Positions 1 through 8,177 of a stretch of 41,821 nucleotides of DNA are shown here, piece after piece. Below the pieces are notes generated by a model that was not told the origin of the DNA, made no database searches, and saw only the letters and a list, made by a program, of their open reading frames with translations. This DNA is from JACKII01 sp041687435 (GTDB taxonomy: Bacteria; Pseudomonadota; Alphaproteobacteria; Bin95). The DNA lies in the NCBI GenBank assembly GCA_041687435.1, contig JAWLBX010000027.1, positions 1 through 41,821 on the forward strand, given 5' to 3'. The stretch's first letter is position 1, and each line of letters starts with the position of its first letter. A program made the translations under genes and the position numbers.

Positions 1-20
1 AAGCCAGGTTGCTGAGCCAT
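1..20 (-). CDS. 5' end of an unidentified gene leaving the window
   Basis: Only the first six codons are visible, reading M-A-Q-Q-P-G from an ATG whose complement is at 18-20. The start is supported by a strong Shine-Dalgarno, AAGGAG on the minus strand (complement at about 28-33), about seven bases upstream. The gene is divergent from the hydro-lyase genes, so 21-234 is a shared promoter region. No function can be given from six residues. Confidence 0.5.
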
Positions 21-234
21 CGCGACACTCCTTGATCCGATGACCCTAACGATTCACAAAATTCGGCCAAACGCCAGGGTTTCCGGAGGTGTCCACGTGC
101 GGGCAATCTCGTCAGGGTTCCGGTTTACTTGGCGTCGCTATCGCAGCCATGCTCACGAGATGGTTTCAAGCCAACGGGCATGGCGGTATGGTAAAGGTCT
201 TTCGCTGCGCGCCCGCTCGAGGAACCTGCTTCGC

Positions 235-1194
235 ATGATTCGCAAAGATATGCTCCACACAACCGCCCACGAGATCACCCGCCGCGCGGCTATTGAGATA
301 CCGACGGACTATCTCTCGGGCCTGGAGGGCATGGCGGCGAAGGAAACTGAAGACCTTTCCTCCTTCGTCCTCCGCGCCATGCTCGACAACTACAAAGCCG
401 CCAAGGAAGACGCCCGCGCCATGTGCGCCGATACGGGCGTGCCGCGCTTTTATGTGAAGGTCGGCAACGATGCGAAGGTCGAAGGCGGCATGATCGCGCT
501 GGAGGAGGCTCTGCGCGCCGGCCTCGCCAAGGCTACGCATGATGTGCCGCTGCGCCCGAACCGGGTGCATCCGCTTTGGCGGCACGATAACAACAACAAT
601 GTCGGTATCAATGCGCCGGAGGTCGAGTATTCGTTCGAGCCGAATGCGGATTGGATCGACATTACCACGGTGCACAAGGGCGGCCTGTTCGGCACTGACT
701 ACCGCATGTTGTTTCCGGGCGACGGCATTGACGGCATCAAACGGTTTTTCCTGGACGCCATGATCGCCTTCGGCAAGCGGGGCCTCGCCTGCCAGCCGGC
801 GATTGTTGGCATCGGCCTCGGCGGCTCGAAGGATACCAGCATGGTGCTGGGCAAGCAGGCTGCGTGCCTGCGGACTGTCGGCGACCGTAACCCGGACCCT
901 AAGATTTCCGAGCTCGAATTGGAACTGATGGAGATGGGCAACAATATCGGCATGGGGCCGATGGGCTTTGTCGGCTCCTCCATGGTGGTCGATTGCCATA
1001 TCGAGGTGGGTTATACTCACACGGGCGGCATGCCGATGAGCGTGCACAGCTTCTGCCTGTCTAGCCGCCGCGCCGTAGCACGTCTTTACCCGGACGGGCG
1101 GGTCCAATACCGCACCGATCCCGAATGGTTTACCCCCTATCACCGACGGAATGACATTTCATGGCAGCCGGAAGCCGCAAGACAGTCCGCCTGA
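235..1194 (+). CDS. Class I fumarase / L-tartrate dehydratase-type hydro-lyase, alpha subunit
   Basis: The 319-residue protein matches the N-terminal domain of oxygen-sensitive [4Fe-4S] class I fumarases, which in the two-subunit forms (TtdA, archaeal or bacterial FumA-type) is a separate chain. The three cysteines expected to hold the cluster are C64 (in MCADTG), C186 (in ACQPAIVGIGLGG) and C274 (in SFCLSS). These enzymes reversibly dehydrate 2-hydroxy diacids such as malate or tartrate in the cytoplasm. The frame is open back to 40, but the first 65 codons are unlike the family. ATG 235 gives the usual length and has GAGG about 12 bases upstream. The beta subunit overlaps its 3' end by 34 bases, so translation is probably coupled. 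Sequence alone does not decide between fumarase, tartrate dehydratase and mesaconase. About 200 bases upstream (21-234) show no other feature. Confidence 0.88.
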   Translation: MIRKDMLHTTAHEITRRAAIEIPTDYLSGLEGMAAKETEDLSSFVLRAMLDNYKAAKEDARAMCADTGVPRFYVKVGNDAKVEGGMIALEEALRAGLAKATHDVPLRPNRVHPLWRHDNNNNVGINAPEVEYSFEPNADWIDITTVHKGGLFGTDYRMLFPGDGIDGIKRFFLDAMIAFGKRGLACQPAIVGIGLGGSKDTSMVLGKQAACLRTVGDRNPDPKISELELELMEMGNNIGMGPMGFVGSSMVVDCHIEVGYTHTGGMPMSVHSFCLSSRRAVARLYPDGRVQYRTDPEWFTPYHRRNDISWQPEAARQSA

Positions 1195-1835
1195 AAACCC
1201 CGGTCCGCGCGCAGGACCTGGAACCGCTGGAACTCGGCGACGTGGTCTATCTGGAAGGCCATGTCTACACCGCGCGCGAAGGTGTCTACCGCCGTGTGCT
1301 GACCGAGGGGCATAAGCTGCCGGACGGGCTGACGGGCCTAACCAACGTCTCGTTCCACTGCTCGCCCGCAGCCAGCGTGAACGAGGATGGCACCTTCAAT
1401 ATCGGCGCCGTCACCGCAACCGCCAGCTTCCGCTTCGGCTCCCTGATCCCCGCCTGGTTTGAGGCAAGCGATTGCCTGCTGATCCTGGGCAAGGGCGGCA
1501 TGACGGAGGAGGACTACCGCAATGTCTTCGTCCCTCGCGGCGCCCGCTACCTGACCACGGTCGGCTATGGCACCGGCGCCCTGCTCGGCCGCGGCATCAA
1601 ACGGGTGAAAGAAGTTCACTGGCTGGAGGAACTTGGCATCGCGCAGGCAATCTGGGTGCTGGAGGTCGAGAATTTCGGCCCGTTTTTGGTCGAGAGCGAC
1701 GGCGAGGGCCGCTCTCTGTTCGAGCAGCACAACAAACGCCTGAACCAGCGGATCGAGGGGCTCTATGACGGGCTGAAACAGCCGGCACTGCACCGCTATG
1801 GCGAGACCGACGACCGGCGGGAGGAGCTGATCTGA
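1161..1835 (+). CDS. Class I fumarase / L-tartrate dehydratase-type hydro-lyase, beta subunit
   Basis: The 224-residue protein corresponds to the C-terminal (swivelling) domain of class I fumarases and to TtdB. Typical features are the N-terminal LGDVVYLEGHVYTARE stretch and the central VPRGARYLTTVGYGTGALLGR region, which in the family contributes substrate-binding residues next to the alpha-subunit cluster. It starts inside the 3' end of the alpha gene in another frame and ends in TGATG, sharing one base with the start of the next gene. The three genes at 235-2227 therefore form a tightly coupled operon. It should act only as a complex with the alpha subunit. The acid used as substrate is not evident. 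Confidence 0.87.
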   Translation: MAAGSRKTVRLKTPVRAQDLEPLELGDVVYLEGHVYTAREGVYRRVLTEGHKLPDGLTGLTNVSFHCSPAASVNEDGTFNIGAVTATASFRFGSLIPAWFEASDCLLILGKGGMTEEDYRNVFVPRGARYLTTVGYGTGALLGRGIKRVKEVHWLEELGIAQAIWVLEVENFGPFLVESDGEGRSLFEQHNKRLNQRIEGLYDGLKQPALHRYGETDDRREELI

Positions 1836-2227
1836 TGCCCCTGCCCTTCGCGATCAAGGCGCTGGACCACGTTGTTCTGCGCGTCGCCAACATTGATCGA
1901 GCGATCCGCTTTTATCGCGAGGTGCTCGGCTGCCGCGAGGAGCGGCGGGTGGAAAGCATTGGTCTGGTGCAAATGCGGGCCGGTTCCGCCCTGATCGACC
2001 TGGTGCCGCGCCCCAAGGGAGAAACGGCGGACAAGGGCAACATGGATCACTTCGCCCTGACGATCACGCCGTTCGATCCGGCAGCGCTGACCGCGCATTT
2101 CACCGAACACGGCGTCACAGTTGGCGAAGTCGCGCGCCGCTACGGCGCCGAGGGTCACGGGCCATCGATCTACCTGAGCGATCCCGACGGGAACCAGATC
2201 GAACTGAAAGGCCCGCCGGAGAGCTGA
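1835..2227 (+). CDS. VOC-family (glyoxalase-like) protein
   Basis: This 130-residue protein has the vicinal-oxygen-chelate layout. An N-terminal LDHVVLRVANIDRAIRFY strand-helix unit carries a metal-site His, and the C-terminal segment SIYLSDPDGNQIELKG carries the usual Glu. Family members are glyoxalases, dioxygenases, epimerases and resistance proteins. The closest-looking short single-repeat members are often annotated only as VOC proteins. The start codon overlaps the stop of the hydro-lyase beta gene (TGATG), so it is translationally coupled to it and may act on the same or a downstream metabolite. Its specific reaction cannot be inferred. Confidence 0.85.
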   Translation: MPLPFAIKALDHVVLRVANIDRAIRFYREVLGCREERRVESIGLVQMRAGSALIDLVPRPKGETADKGNMDHFALTITPFDPAALTAHFTEHGVTVGEVARRYGAEGHGPSIYLSDPDGNQIELKGPPES

Positions 2228-2239
2228 GACGCCAAAGAA

Positions 2240-2268
2240 AAACCCCGGCCGCAATGCGGCCAGGGTTT
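2240..2268. terminator. Bidirectional terminator hairpin between convergent genes
   Basis: A 13-base arm at 2240-2252 pairs with 2256-2268 around the loop AAT, with a single C/A mismatch. On the minus strand it runs into TTTTTCTTT, so it should stop transcription of the GST operon. On the plus strand it is followed by a shorter T run and may also end the fumarase-like operon. Confidence 0.7.
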
Positions 2269-2278
2269 CAACAGTAAC

Positions 2279-2302
2279 GGTCCCGGCTGGTTGGCCGGGA
2301 CC
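2279..2302 (-). terminator. Second hairpin immediately downstream of the GST gene
   Basis: GGTCCCGGC at 2279-2287 and GCCGGGACC at 2294-2302 form a perfect 9-bp stem with a six-base loop, 12 bases past the GST stop codon. No long U tract follows directly, so it probably works together with the hairpin at 2240-2268. Confidence 0.45.
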
Positions 2303-2313
2303 CGAAGCAGTAA

Positions 2314-2934
2314 TCAACCGGCGGATGCAGCCGCACTCGGACGTGCCGCGACGCGGTCGTACCAAGCTTGAATATTCTTGTGATCCGGGTTGATCGGCTG
2401 GTTGACGTTTTTGAAGAAATCCAGCCAGCTGAATAGCAGGACGTCGGCGATGGTGAAGCGGTCGCCGCATATCCACTCCTTGCCTTCAATCCAGCCATCG
2501 AGCTTGCCCAGATTGTCCTGGGCGATCGCCTTCAGGCCATCGGATGCCTCCGGCAGGCAGCGCATGCGGCTGCTGAACATCTTGACGCCCTCGCCGAAAC
2601 GGAACCCGTTGCCCATGGGCTCGCAGATGTTCAGATCGATCCGGCGGGTCCACATCCGCGCCTCGCCCCGTTCCTCGGCATTCGTGCCGATCAGGGCTGG
2701 GGTCGGATGTTTCTCCTCCAGATACTCACAGATAGCAGTGATTTCGGAGAGGTGCTCTCCACTATCCAATTCCAGGCAGGGCGTCTGCCCCGCCGGGTTC
2801 CGCTTGAGGTACGCTTCCTGCCGGTTCTCGCCGCCACGAAGGTCGACATCCTCCGTCGGAATATCCAAGCCTTTTTCGGCAATGAACATCCGCACCATGC
2901 GCGGGTTGGGGCCGATCGAATTGATCAATTTCAT
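2314..2934 (-). CDS. Glutathione S-transferase family protein
   Basis: The 206-residue protein has an N-terminal thioredoxin-like domain (residues 1-80) with GPNPRMVRMF at the active-site helix, the cis-Pro segment NPAGQTPCLEL and the glutathione gamma-glutamyl contact region S-E-I-T-A-I. An all-helical C-terminal domain ends in the conserved motif DRFTIADVLLFSWLDF. Bacterial members conjugate or reduce hydrophobic electrophiles with glutathione in the cytoplasm. The start at ATG 2934 has GGGAGG upstream. It is the last gene of a minus-strand set with two hot-dog hydratases and lies 29 bases after the second of them. No substrate is evident. Confidence 0.88.
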   Translation of the reverse strand: MKLINSIGPNPRMVRMFIAEKGLDIPTEDVDLRGGENRQEAYLKRNPAGQTPCLELDSGEHLSEITAICEYLEEKHPTPALIGTNAEERGEARMWTRRIDLNICEPMGNGFRFGEGVKMFSSRMRCLPEASDGLKAIAQDNLGKLDGWIEGKEWICGDRFTIADVLLFSWLDFFKNVNQPINPDHKNIQAWYDRVAARPSAAASAG

Positions 2935-2963
2935 GAGGCAAAGCCTCCCTGTTTCCGGGCTGT

Positions 2964-3386
2964 TTATGGATCGACGCGCGCGGTCGCAGTGCCGGTGATG
3001 ACGGTCTTGCCGTCCTGATTCACCGTTTCGACGGTCAGATCGACCACTTTCTCGCCATTCTCCTCGCGGATCTCAGCGACCGTGGCCTTGGCAGTAAGCG
3101 AGTCGCCGGGCCAGACCTGATTGGTGAAACGCACACCGTACTTCTTTAGCCGGCCGTCGCCGACATAATTGGTCAGCATCTTGCCGGTCAGTCCCATGGA
3201 TAGCATGCCGTGCGCGAACACACCCGGATAACCGGCCACTTCCCTTGTATAAACGTCATCGGTGTGCAGTGGATTGTAGTCGCCGGACGTGCCGGCATAC
3301 ATGACCAACTGAGTCCGGGTCAGGTCGTCGACCACGAGTTCCTCGTGCGTGTCGCCGACTTTCAGCTTGCTTGCAGAGAGTGCCAT
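2964..3386 (-). CDS. MaoC-like acyl dehydratase (catalytic hot-dog half)
   Basis: This 140-residue single hot-dog domain carries the hydratase-2 signature SGDYNPLH, with D36 and H41 as the expected catalytic pair. MaoC-type enzymes hydrate 2-enoyl-CoA (or dehydrate 3-hydroxyacyl-CoA) thioesters. The gene follows an FAS1-like dehydratase-domain gene by 15 bases. In many bacteria the two are halves of one heterodimeric or fused hydratase (as in HadAB-like and two-domain MaoC proteins), so the product probably works as a complex with the protein encoded at 3402-3887. The substrate CoA ester is unknown. A CoA-dependent C4-C5 acid pathway linked to the nearby fumarase-type hydro-lyase is possible but is only an inference. 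Confidence 0.86.
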   Translation of the reverse strand: MALSASKLKVGDTHEELVVDDLTRTQLVMYAGTSGDYNPLHTDDVYTREVAGYPGVFAHGMLSMGLTGKMLTNYVGDGRLKKYGVRFTNQVWPGDSLTAKATVAEIREENGEKVVDLTVETVNQDGKTVITGTATARVDP

Positions 3387-3401
3387 TGGTTCCGTTCTCC
3401 C

Positions 3402-3887
3402 TTATTTTTGCTCAACCGGACGTTCGGTTTTCACGCCGACGCCGCGGGAGGTGACAACCAGTTCGCCGTTCTGGTCGCGATATTCCTGGATGGTCTCGGT
3501 GAAAGTCAGCTTGCCGGCACGGGCGCTTTCCTTTTCCCAGGTTTTGCCGGGTTTGGTGGTGACGGTGTAAACGTCGCCCGGCTTCGGCTGGCGGTGATAT
3601 TCGAAGTGCTGCTCCGCATGCAGGCCGCCGGTCGATTTGGCCGGCTCTGTCAGGCCGGTCGGGTTCTTGCCGGACCCGAACCACTTCTCGCCCGGCTTCG
3701 GCCGCAGGTGATAATCCGGGTCGAATTGTGCGACGGCTCGCGGAAAGGTCGGCGGCGCGATAATGTGCCCGACCTCGGTCTCTTTCGCGTATTCCTCGTC
3801 ATAGTAGATTGGGTTGGGATCGCCGACCGAGCGCGCGAACATCATGATGTGAGTCGCTTCGACCGGGAACTTGATCTCGTCAGCCAC
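3402..3887 (-). CDS. FAS1-like dehydratase-domain protein (non-catalytic MaoC partner)
   Basis: The 161-residue protein has the N-terminal hot-dog fold of two-domain MaoC hydratases. Its motif SVGDPNPIYYD aligns with the hydratase motif but has Tyr28 where the catalytic His is expected. That is typical of the substrate-holding, non-catalytic half. The neighbouring gene at 2964-3386 has the intact motif, so the pair would rebuild a full enoyl-CoA hydratase. It is the first gene of the minus-strand operon that ends with the GST. The region 3888-4003 is a short divergent promoter region toward the plus-strand MaoC gene. Confidence 0.83.
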   Translation of the reverse strand: MADEIKFPVEATHIMMFARSVGDPNPIYYDEEYAKETEVGHIIAPPTFPRAVAQFDPDYHLRPKPGEKWFGSGKNPTGLTEPAKSTGGLHAEQHFEYHRQPKPGDVYTVTTKPGKTWEKESARAGKLTFTETIQEYRDQNGELVVTSRGVGVKTERPVEQK

Positions 3888-4003
3888 TGGGTTTCCTCCG
3901 ATTTGCGGGTAAGGGCTGTTTCGTAAGCCTGACTTACTCTATCCCGAGGTTCCGTCCGGTTCCAGACGTAACGCACGAAATCTGTCAGATTAGGATTTGC
4001 CTC

Positions 4004-4468
4004 ATGCCACCGCGCCGCAACGTGTCGCAACGCTACTTCGAGGATTTCGCGGTCGGGGAGAAATTCTACGCCCCGTCGCGGACTCATACGGAATCGCTAT
4101 TCTATGCCTTCCAGTTGGCGAGCGGCGACAACGCCCCGATTCATTACGATGTCGAATACTGCCGCCAGAAGGGCTACCCGAATATGCTTGCCCATGGCTT
4201 TCAGACATTGATCCAAACCTGCCCTGGCGCTACCGATCTGGCGGAACAGATGGAAGACGCACTGCTGGGTTTTCTCGAACAATCCTCGCGTTTCCTCAAA
4301 CCAGTATTCGCCGGAGACACGCTTTATCCGGAGCTGGAAATCACGGCTTTAATGCCGCAGCGAACGACGGGAGTGATGACACTGGCGAACCGAGTCTTTA
4401 ATCAGCGAGATGAGCTTTGCCTTGAAGGCGAATTAAAATTTCTGCTTCAGCTGCGAGGTAAAGCCTGA
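4004..4468 (+). CDS. MaoC family dehydratase-like protein
   Basis: A 154-residue hot-dog protein with YFEDFAVGEKF at the N-terminus and SGDNAPIHYDVEYC in the catalytic position (D42, H47 present). This resembles the stand-alone MaoC proteins that hydrate mesaconyl- or similar branched enoyl-CoA esters. It is divergent from the two-gene hydratase set across 116 bases, so this locus encodes three hot-dog proteins. The following 220 bases (4469-4689) contain no recognisable gene and probably carry the promoter of the deacetylase gene. Confidence 0.82.
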   Translation: MPPRRNVSQRYFEDFAVGEKFYAPSRTHTESLFYAFQLASGDNAPIHYDVEYCRQKGYPNMLAHGFQTLIQTCPGATDLAEQMEDALLGFLEQSSRFLKPVFAGDTLYPELEITALMPQRTTGVMTLANRVFNQRDELCLEGELKFLLQLRGKA

Positions 4469-4689
4469 TGTAATTCTCCCGACACAAGCGCATGCGTGGG
4501 TGAGGAGAGGAACATCGCCCGGGGCAATGGTCACGGACAAATCGGAAGTCAGTCGGTTTACCGGTTGCTGCGGAATTCGCTGGTACGAACTGGCGGACAG
4601 GGGGTGCAGTCTATGGTAGGGTTCAGCACAAAATATGTTGCCATATACCTGCAGGCAATTCGGTAAAGGCAAGGTTGGTTGCACGATTT

Positions 4690-5757
4690 ATGACATTAAC
4701 CGGACCATTCAATCCAACGACAGATCCACTGCCACGCAAGACAGTGGCCCATCGGCCCAGCCAAGCCTCCACCTATTGGTGGCAGCAAGCCCTGCGGCGG
4801 TTCGATGATGTCATCATGTCCGCCTCGACGCGGATTGCAGGTCCGCGCAGTTCCCTAATCATATTGTTGTTTCATGGCTTGTATCGAGATGAGGCGGAAG
4901 CCTTCACCGGCTGTGTCGACCCCTATCAGCCGCTGACGGAAGCCGACCTGGCCAAACTTATTCAATGTTTCCATCAGGCTGATTACACGTTTATCACCCC
5001 GGAGGACCTGCATCGGGAATTTGCGCCGAATGCCCGCTGTGTCCTGCTGACCTTTGACGATGGCTATGCTAACAATTTGCGGGCCGTGCCGATTCTGAAG
5101 CGCTTCAACGTGCCCGCAACCTTCTTCATCGCCACCGGCAATATTGCATCAGGGGAAGCGTACTGGTGGGACGTTCTGTATCGGGAAAGGCTGCGCCGTC
5201 AAACCAATCATGCCGAAATCGTGGCCGAACGTCAGAAACTGAAGGCGTTCGACAATAGGGGTATCAAGGCGCGCCTTTATAAACTCTTTGGCGAAGATGC
5301 CTTTAAGCCAACCGGCGAAATAGACCGGCCGATGTCCATCGCAGAACTGCAGTCCCTCGCGCGGGAGCCGCTGGTAACGCTGGGCAATCACACGGTCGAT
5401 CATGAATTGCTAACACGCCTCCCATTGGAGGAAGCGCGCCGGCAAATCATCGGATGCCAGGATATGTTGACCGAATGGACCGGTGATACACCCCGCGTCA
5501 TCGCCTACCCCAACGGCGTCCATAATGCCGCGATCGTTGAAGCGGCAGAGCAGGCCGGGCTCACTGCAGGGCTAATCTCACAGCGTGGCAAGACCGGTCT
5601 GCCATTCAAACCGGGAGACCGGATGCGATTGCCTCGCTTTGCCCTGACCGGCGGCAGCAATACGGAGCGGGATTGCAAGGTGGTCATGGCGCCATTCAGC
5701 CTGAGCGGTGTCAAGCAGGCCATTCATTCCCGCCGCCTGCAGCGCGCCCTGCCCTAA
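4690..5757 (+). CDS. Polysaccharide deacetylase (NodB-fold, CE4 family)
   Basis: The 355-residue protein has the NodB homology domain from about residue 55. LLFHGLY is followed by the catalytic and metal-binding motif TFDDGY (residues 121-126, D123 base and D124 metal ligand), then ATFFIATGN, the metal HxxxH as H234/H238 in GNHTVDH, and a late IAYPNG motif. CE4 enzymes remove N- or O-acetyl groups from cell-surface glycans. No obvious signal peptide is seen, although residues 56-61 are hydrophobic. ATG 4690 is preferred; a TTG five codons upstream is also possible, and neither has a strong Shine-Dalgarno. Its stop codon overlaps that of the convergent MFS gene. An exopolysaccharide-modifying role fits the sugar-nucleotide genes elsewhere in the window. 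Confidence 0.85.
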   Translation: MTLTGPFNPTTDPLPRKTVAHRPSQASTYWWQQALRRFDDVIMSASTRIAGPRSSLIILLFHGLYRDEAEAFTGCVDPYQPLTEADLAKLIQCFHQADYTFITPEDLHREFAPNARCVLLTFDDGYANNLRAVPILKRFNVPATFFIATGNIASGEAYWWDVLYRERLRRQTNHAEIVAERQKLKAFDNRGIKARLYKLFGEDAFKPTGEIDRPMSIAELQSLAREPLVTLGNHTVDHELLTRLPLEEARRQIIGCQDMLTEWTGDTPRVIAYPNGVHNAAIVEAAEQAGLTAGLISQRGKTGLPFKPGDRMRLPRFALTGGSNTERDCKVVMAPFSLSGVKQAIHSRRLQRALP

Positions 5758-6941
5758 CCAATCTCAAGATCGTCCCGCCAGCGGTTGCGGATCAGCAGAG
5801 CCAGCGCAAAGCTGCCGCAGGATAACGCAGCCATGACCCAGAACGAATAACCACCGAGCTGCGCGTACAGCCAGCCGCTGACCGCCATGGTCAGCCCCAT
5901 TGCCATACCCATGCCGAGCGAAGAATATAGCGCCTGGGCGCTGGCCGACATGGCCGGCGCGATATGGCGCTGGATGAAAGTCATGGCAGCCAAGTGGGTG
6001 GCACCGAAGGTGAAGCCATGCAGCACTTGACAAGGCACCAGCAACCACAATTCCGCCGTCGCACCCGTGCCGGTCCAGCGGACGACGCCACAGGCCGCGC
6101 CGAGCAACAGCATTCCTGGAATGCCGATCCGCACCAGCAAGGGCCGGGCAAATGCGAACAAGGCTATCTCGGCGATGACCCCGACCGCCCACAAGAAGCC
6201 TATCAATCCCTCCGAGTGCCCGGCGGCCTTCCAATGCAGGGTAGCAAAGCCTGTCAATACCGCGTGGCTGGCCATGTTCATGGCGGCACAGGCGAGGAAG
6301 ATCAGAAACAACCGATTCGACAGCAGGTGCCGCAGTGGCGGCCGGTCGCGCACTGCCGGCGTGGCCGTAATATTTGGCAACTGTTGCGCCGCCAGCCAGA
6401 TGGCGACCAGCGCGGCGATGAACAGGTACAGCATCCAGTCGGGCGAGCGCCCTTCGAGAAAGGCACCGAAGCCCATTGAGGTTACAATAAACGCTGCCGA
6501 GCCCCAGGCCCGCAATTGCCCGTAGTCGAGCCCCCTCGCCCGCAGATTCAGAAGGATGAGATTCTCACCCAATGGGTTCACTGGCGCCTGCACTGCCATA
6601 TGCAACAGGGTCAGGAGCAGTACCGGCCAAAAGCCATAGGCTGGCAGCATCATACAGGCGGTTACGATTCCGCCGAATGTCAGCCAGACCACAAGCGGCT
6701 TGCGTTCTGCCCGCATATCGGCAAAGCGTGCGACCAGCGGGTTCACGCCGGCCCGCACGAAACTGCCTGCCGAAAGCAGTAAGCCGATTTCGGCCGCGGT
6801 CAGCCCCCGGTCTGCCAGCCAGACAGGGAAAAACGGCTGAAAAATCCCGACCATGCCGAACATGCAAGTGTAATAGATCGCAATGCGCAGCCGGGGCGAC
6901 GCGCAGGGGGCAGCGATTATGTCAGAAACAGGCTTGGTCAT
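5754..6941 (-). CDS. MFS transporter, HcaT / 3-phenylpropionate-permease-like
   Basis: This 395-residue protein has about twelve hydrophobic segments and the opening pattern YYTCMFGMVGIFQPFFPVWL, typical of the MFS_1_like group that includes HcaT and nucleoside:H+ symporter relatives. Further signs are GLLLSAGSFVRAGVNPLVARFADM (loop 2-3 motif) and GQLRAWGSAAFI between helices 4 and 5. Members import aromatic acids or remain uncharacterised. It starts 112 bases from the divergent TPP-enzyme genes, which suggests joint control of uptake and decarboxylation, but that link is an inference. Its stop overlaps the deacetylase stop by four bases on the opposite strand. Confidence 0.83.
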   Translation of the reverse strand: MTKPVSDIIAAPCASPRLRIAIYYTCMFGMVGIFQPFFPVWLADRGLTAAEIGLLLSAGSFVRAGVNPLVARFADMRAERKPLVVWLTFGGIVTACMMLPAYGFWPVLLLTLLHMAVQAPVNPLGENLILLNLRARGLDYGQLRAWGSAAFIVTSMGFGAFLEGRSPDWMLYLFIAALVAIWLAAQQLPNITATPAVRDRPPLRHLLSNRLFLIFLACAAMNMASHAVLTGFATLHWKAAGHSEGLIGFLWAVGVIAEIALFAFARPLLVRIGIPGMLLLGAACGVVRWTGTGATAELWLLVPCQVLHGFTFGATHLAAMTFIQRHIAPAMSASAQALYSSLGMGMAMGLTMAVSGWLYAQLGGYSFWVMAALSCGSFALALLIRNRWRDDLEIG

Positions 6942-7053
6942 AACCGCCCGTCTCTACACCGGTTCGCCGGCAAAGGCTTGCCTGATTGCGCCGGAGAGTG
7001 CTTATGTCCGCCGCGTCCAAATCCCTTCCCGCTTTTCGAGGACCAAATGCCCC

Positions 7054-7569
7054 ATGAGTGAATGGCGCGATGACATATTCGACTGCTTGCAGGAGGCCGG
7101 CGTTCGCCAGGTCGCCTATGTTCCCGATGCCGGACATGCCCGCCTGATCGAGCGCTGCCACGAAGCCAACACCATGCGCGCGCTGTCGCTCACGACCGAG
7201 GAAGACGGCGTGGCGCTGCTGGCCGGAGCCTGGCTCGGCGGCGACAAGGGCGTGCTGCTCATGCAGTCCTCCGGTGTCGGTAACACCATCAACATGCTGA
7301 GCCTGGTGAAAAACTGTCAGTTTCCGCTGGTCACGCTCGTCACCATGCGCGGTGAATGGGGCGAGTGGAACACCTGGCAGGTGCCGATGGGCCAGACCAC
7401 GCAGGAACATTTCGAAGTCGCCGGGGTCATCTGCTATCGCTGCGACAAGGCCGAGGACGTGAAAGAGACCGTCGCGACCGCGTTGCGCTTTGCCTACTAC
7501 ACCAATTCCGCCGTCGCCGTGCTGCTCGGGCAGCGGTTGATCGGCGCCAAGATTTTTGCGGAGGACTGA
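7054..7569 (+). CDS. TPP-dependent decarboxylase, alpha (N-terminal/PYR) subunit, sulfopyruvate/phosphonopyruvate type
   Basis: The 171-residue protein is the stand-alone PYR half of a thiamine diphosphate enzyme. The cofactor-activating Glu is in TTEEDGVALLAGAWLGG, followed by the conserved VLLMQSSGVGN and PLVTLVTMRGEWGEWN segments seen in ComD and in phosphonopyruvate decarboxylases. The partner half follows after four bases. The frame is open upstream to 6883, but ATG 7054 gives the family N-terminus and has GAGGA nearby. The enzyme would convert a 3-substituted pyruvate (3-sulfo- or 3-phosphono-) to the corresponding acetaldehyde plus CO2. Which one cannot be read from the sequence, and no sulfonate or phosphonate genes are adjacent. 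Confidence 0.8.
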   Translation: MSEWRDDIFDCLQEAGVRQVAYVPDAGHARLIERCHEANTMRALSLTTEEDGVALLAGAWLGGDKGVLLMQSSGVGNTINMLSLVKNCQFPLVTLVTMRGEWGEWNTWQVPMGQTTQEHFEVAGVICYRCDKAEDVKETVATALRFAYYTNSAVAVLLGQRLIGAKIFAED

Positions 7570-7573
7570 GGCC

Positions 7574-8152
7574 ATGGCAACTCTCAACCGTCGCGACGTG
7601 GTCGCGAAACTGCTTGCTGACCGGGGCGAGGATCTGCTGGTCGTCACCGGGCTTGGCCAATGCGCCTATGATTGCTTTGCCGCCGGCGATGACCCGCGCA
7701 CCTTCTATTTGTGGGGCGCCATGGGCGGCGCCGTGCCGATGGGCATGGGCATGGCCGTCGCTCAGCCGGACAAGCGCGTTCTGGTAGTTACCGGCGATGG
7801 CGAATTGCTGATGGGCCTGGGTGCGCTAGCCGCTGCAGCGACCGAGCACTTGCCGAACTTCGCCGTCGCCGTGATCGACAACGAGCGTTATGGCGAAACC
7901 GGCCAGCAGAAGACCGCCACCGCCCGCGGCTCGGATATCGCCGGAATTGCCGCCGCCGCCGGCTTTGCCACTACCAAACTGGTGACCGCTCAAGCGGATG
8001 TTGCGGAGGGTGTCCGCCTTTGCCGTGAGGGCGCCGGCCCGGTGCTGGTGACTTTCAAGGTCGATCCGGCAAGCCAAGCGATGGCGATCCCGCCGAAAGA
8101 CGGCGCCTATCTGAAGACCCGTTTCCGCCAGGCAGTGGTAGGCAAGATTTAA
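7574..8152 (+). CDS. TPP-dependent decarboxylase, beta (C-terminal/PP) subunit, sulfopyruvate/phosphonopyruvate type
   Basis: The 192-residue PP domain contains the thiamine-diphosphate motif starting GDGELLMG and ending in VIDNERYGETG, with Asp and Asn magnesium ligands about 27 residues apart. AMGGAVPMGMGMAVAQPDKRVLVV precedes it. The start at ATG 7574 lies four bases after the alpha-subunit stop, so the two are co-translated into one heteromeric enzyme, as in methanogen ComDE. In many bacteria the same enzyme is a single fused chain, so the split arrangement is worth noting. The substrate is unassigned. Confidence 0.82.
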   Translation: MATLNRRDVVAKLLADRGEDLLVVTGLGQCAYDCFAAGDDPRTFYLWGAMGGAVPMGMGMAVAQPDKRVLVVTGDGELLMGLGALAAAATEHLPNFAVAVIDNERYGETGQQKTATARGSDIAGIAAAAGFATTKLVTAQADVAEGVRLCREGAGPVLVTFKVDPASQAMAIPPKDGAYLKTRFRQAVVGKI

Positions 8153-8177
8153 CCCCCTGCTTCCACGCTCCCTGTTT

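Noticed and set aside
40..234. N-terminal extension of the fumarase-type alpha subunit
   Set aside because: Arg-rich, unlike the family, and an ATG at 235 gives normal length.
5754..5757. Four-base overlap of convergent stop codons as a special signal
   Set aside because: Such overlaps are common in compact genomes, and nothing else marks the site.
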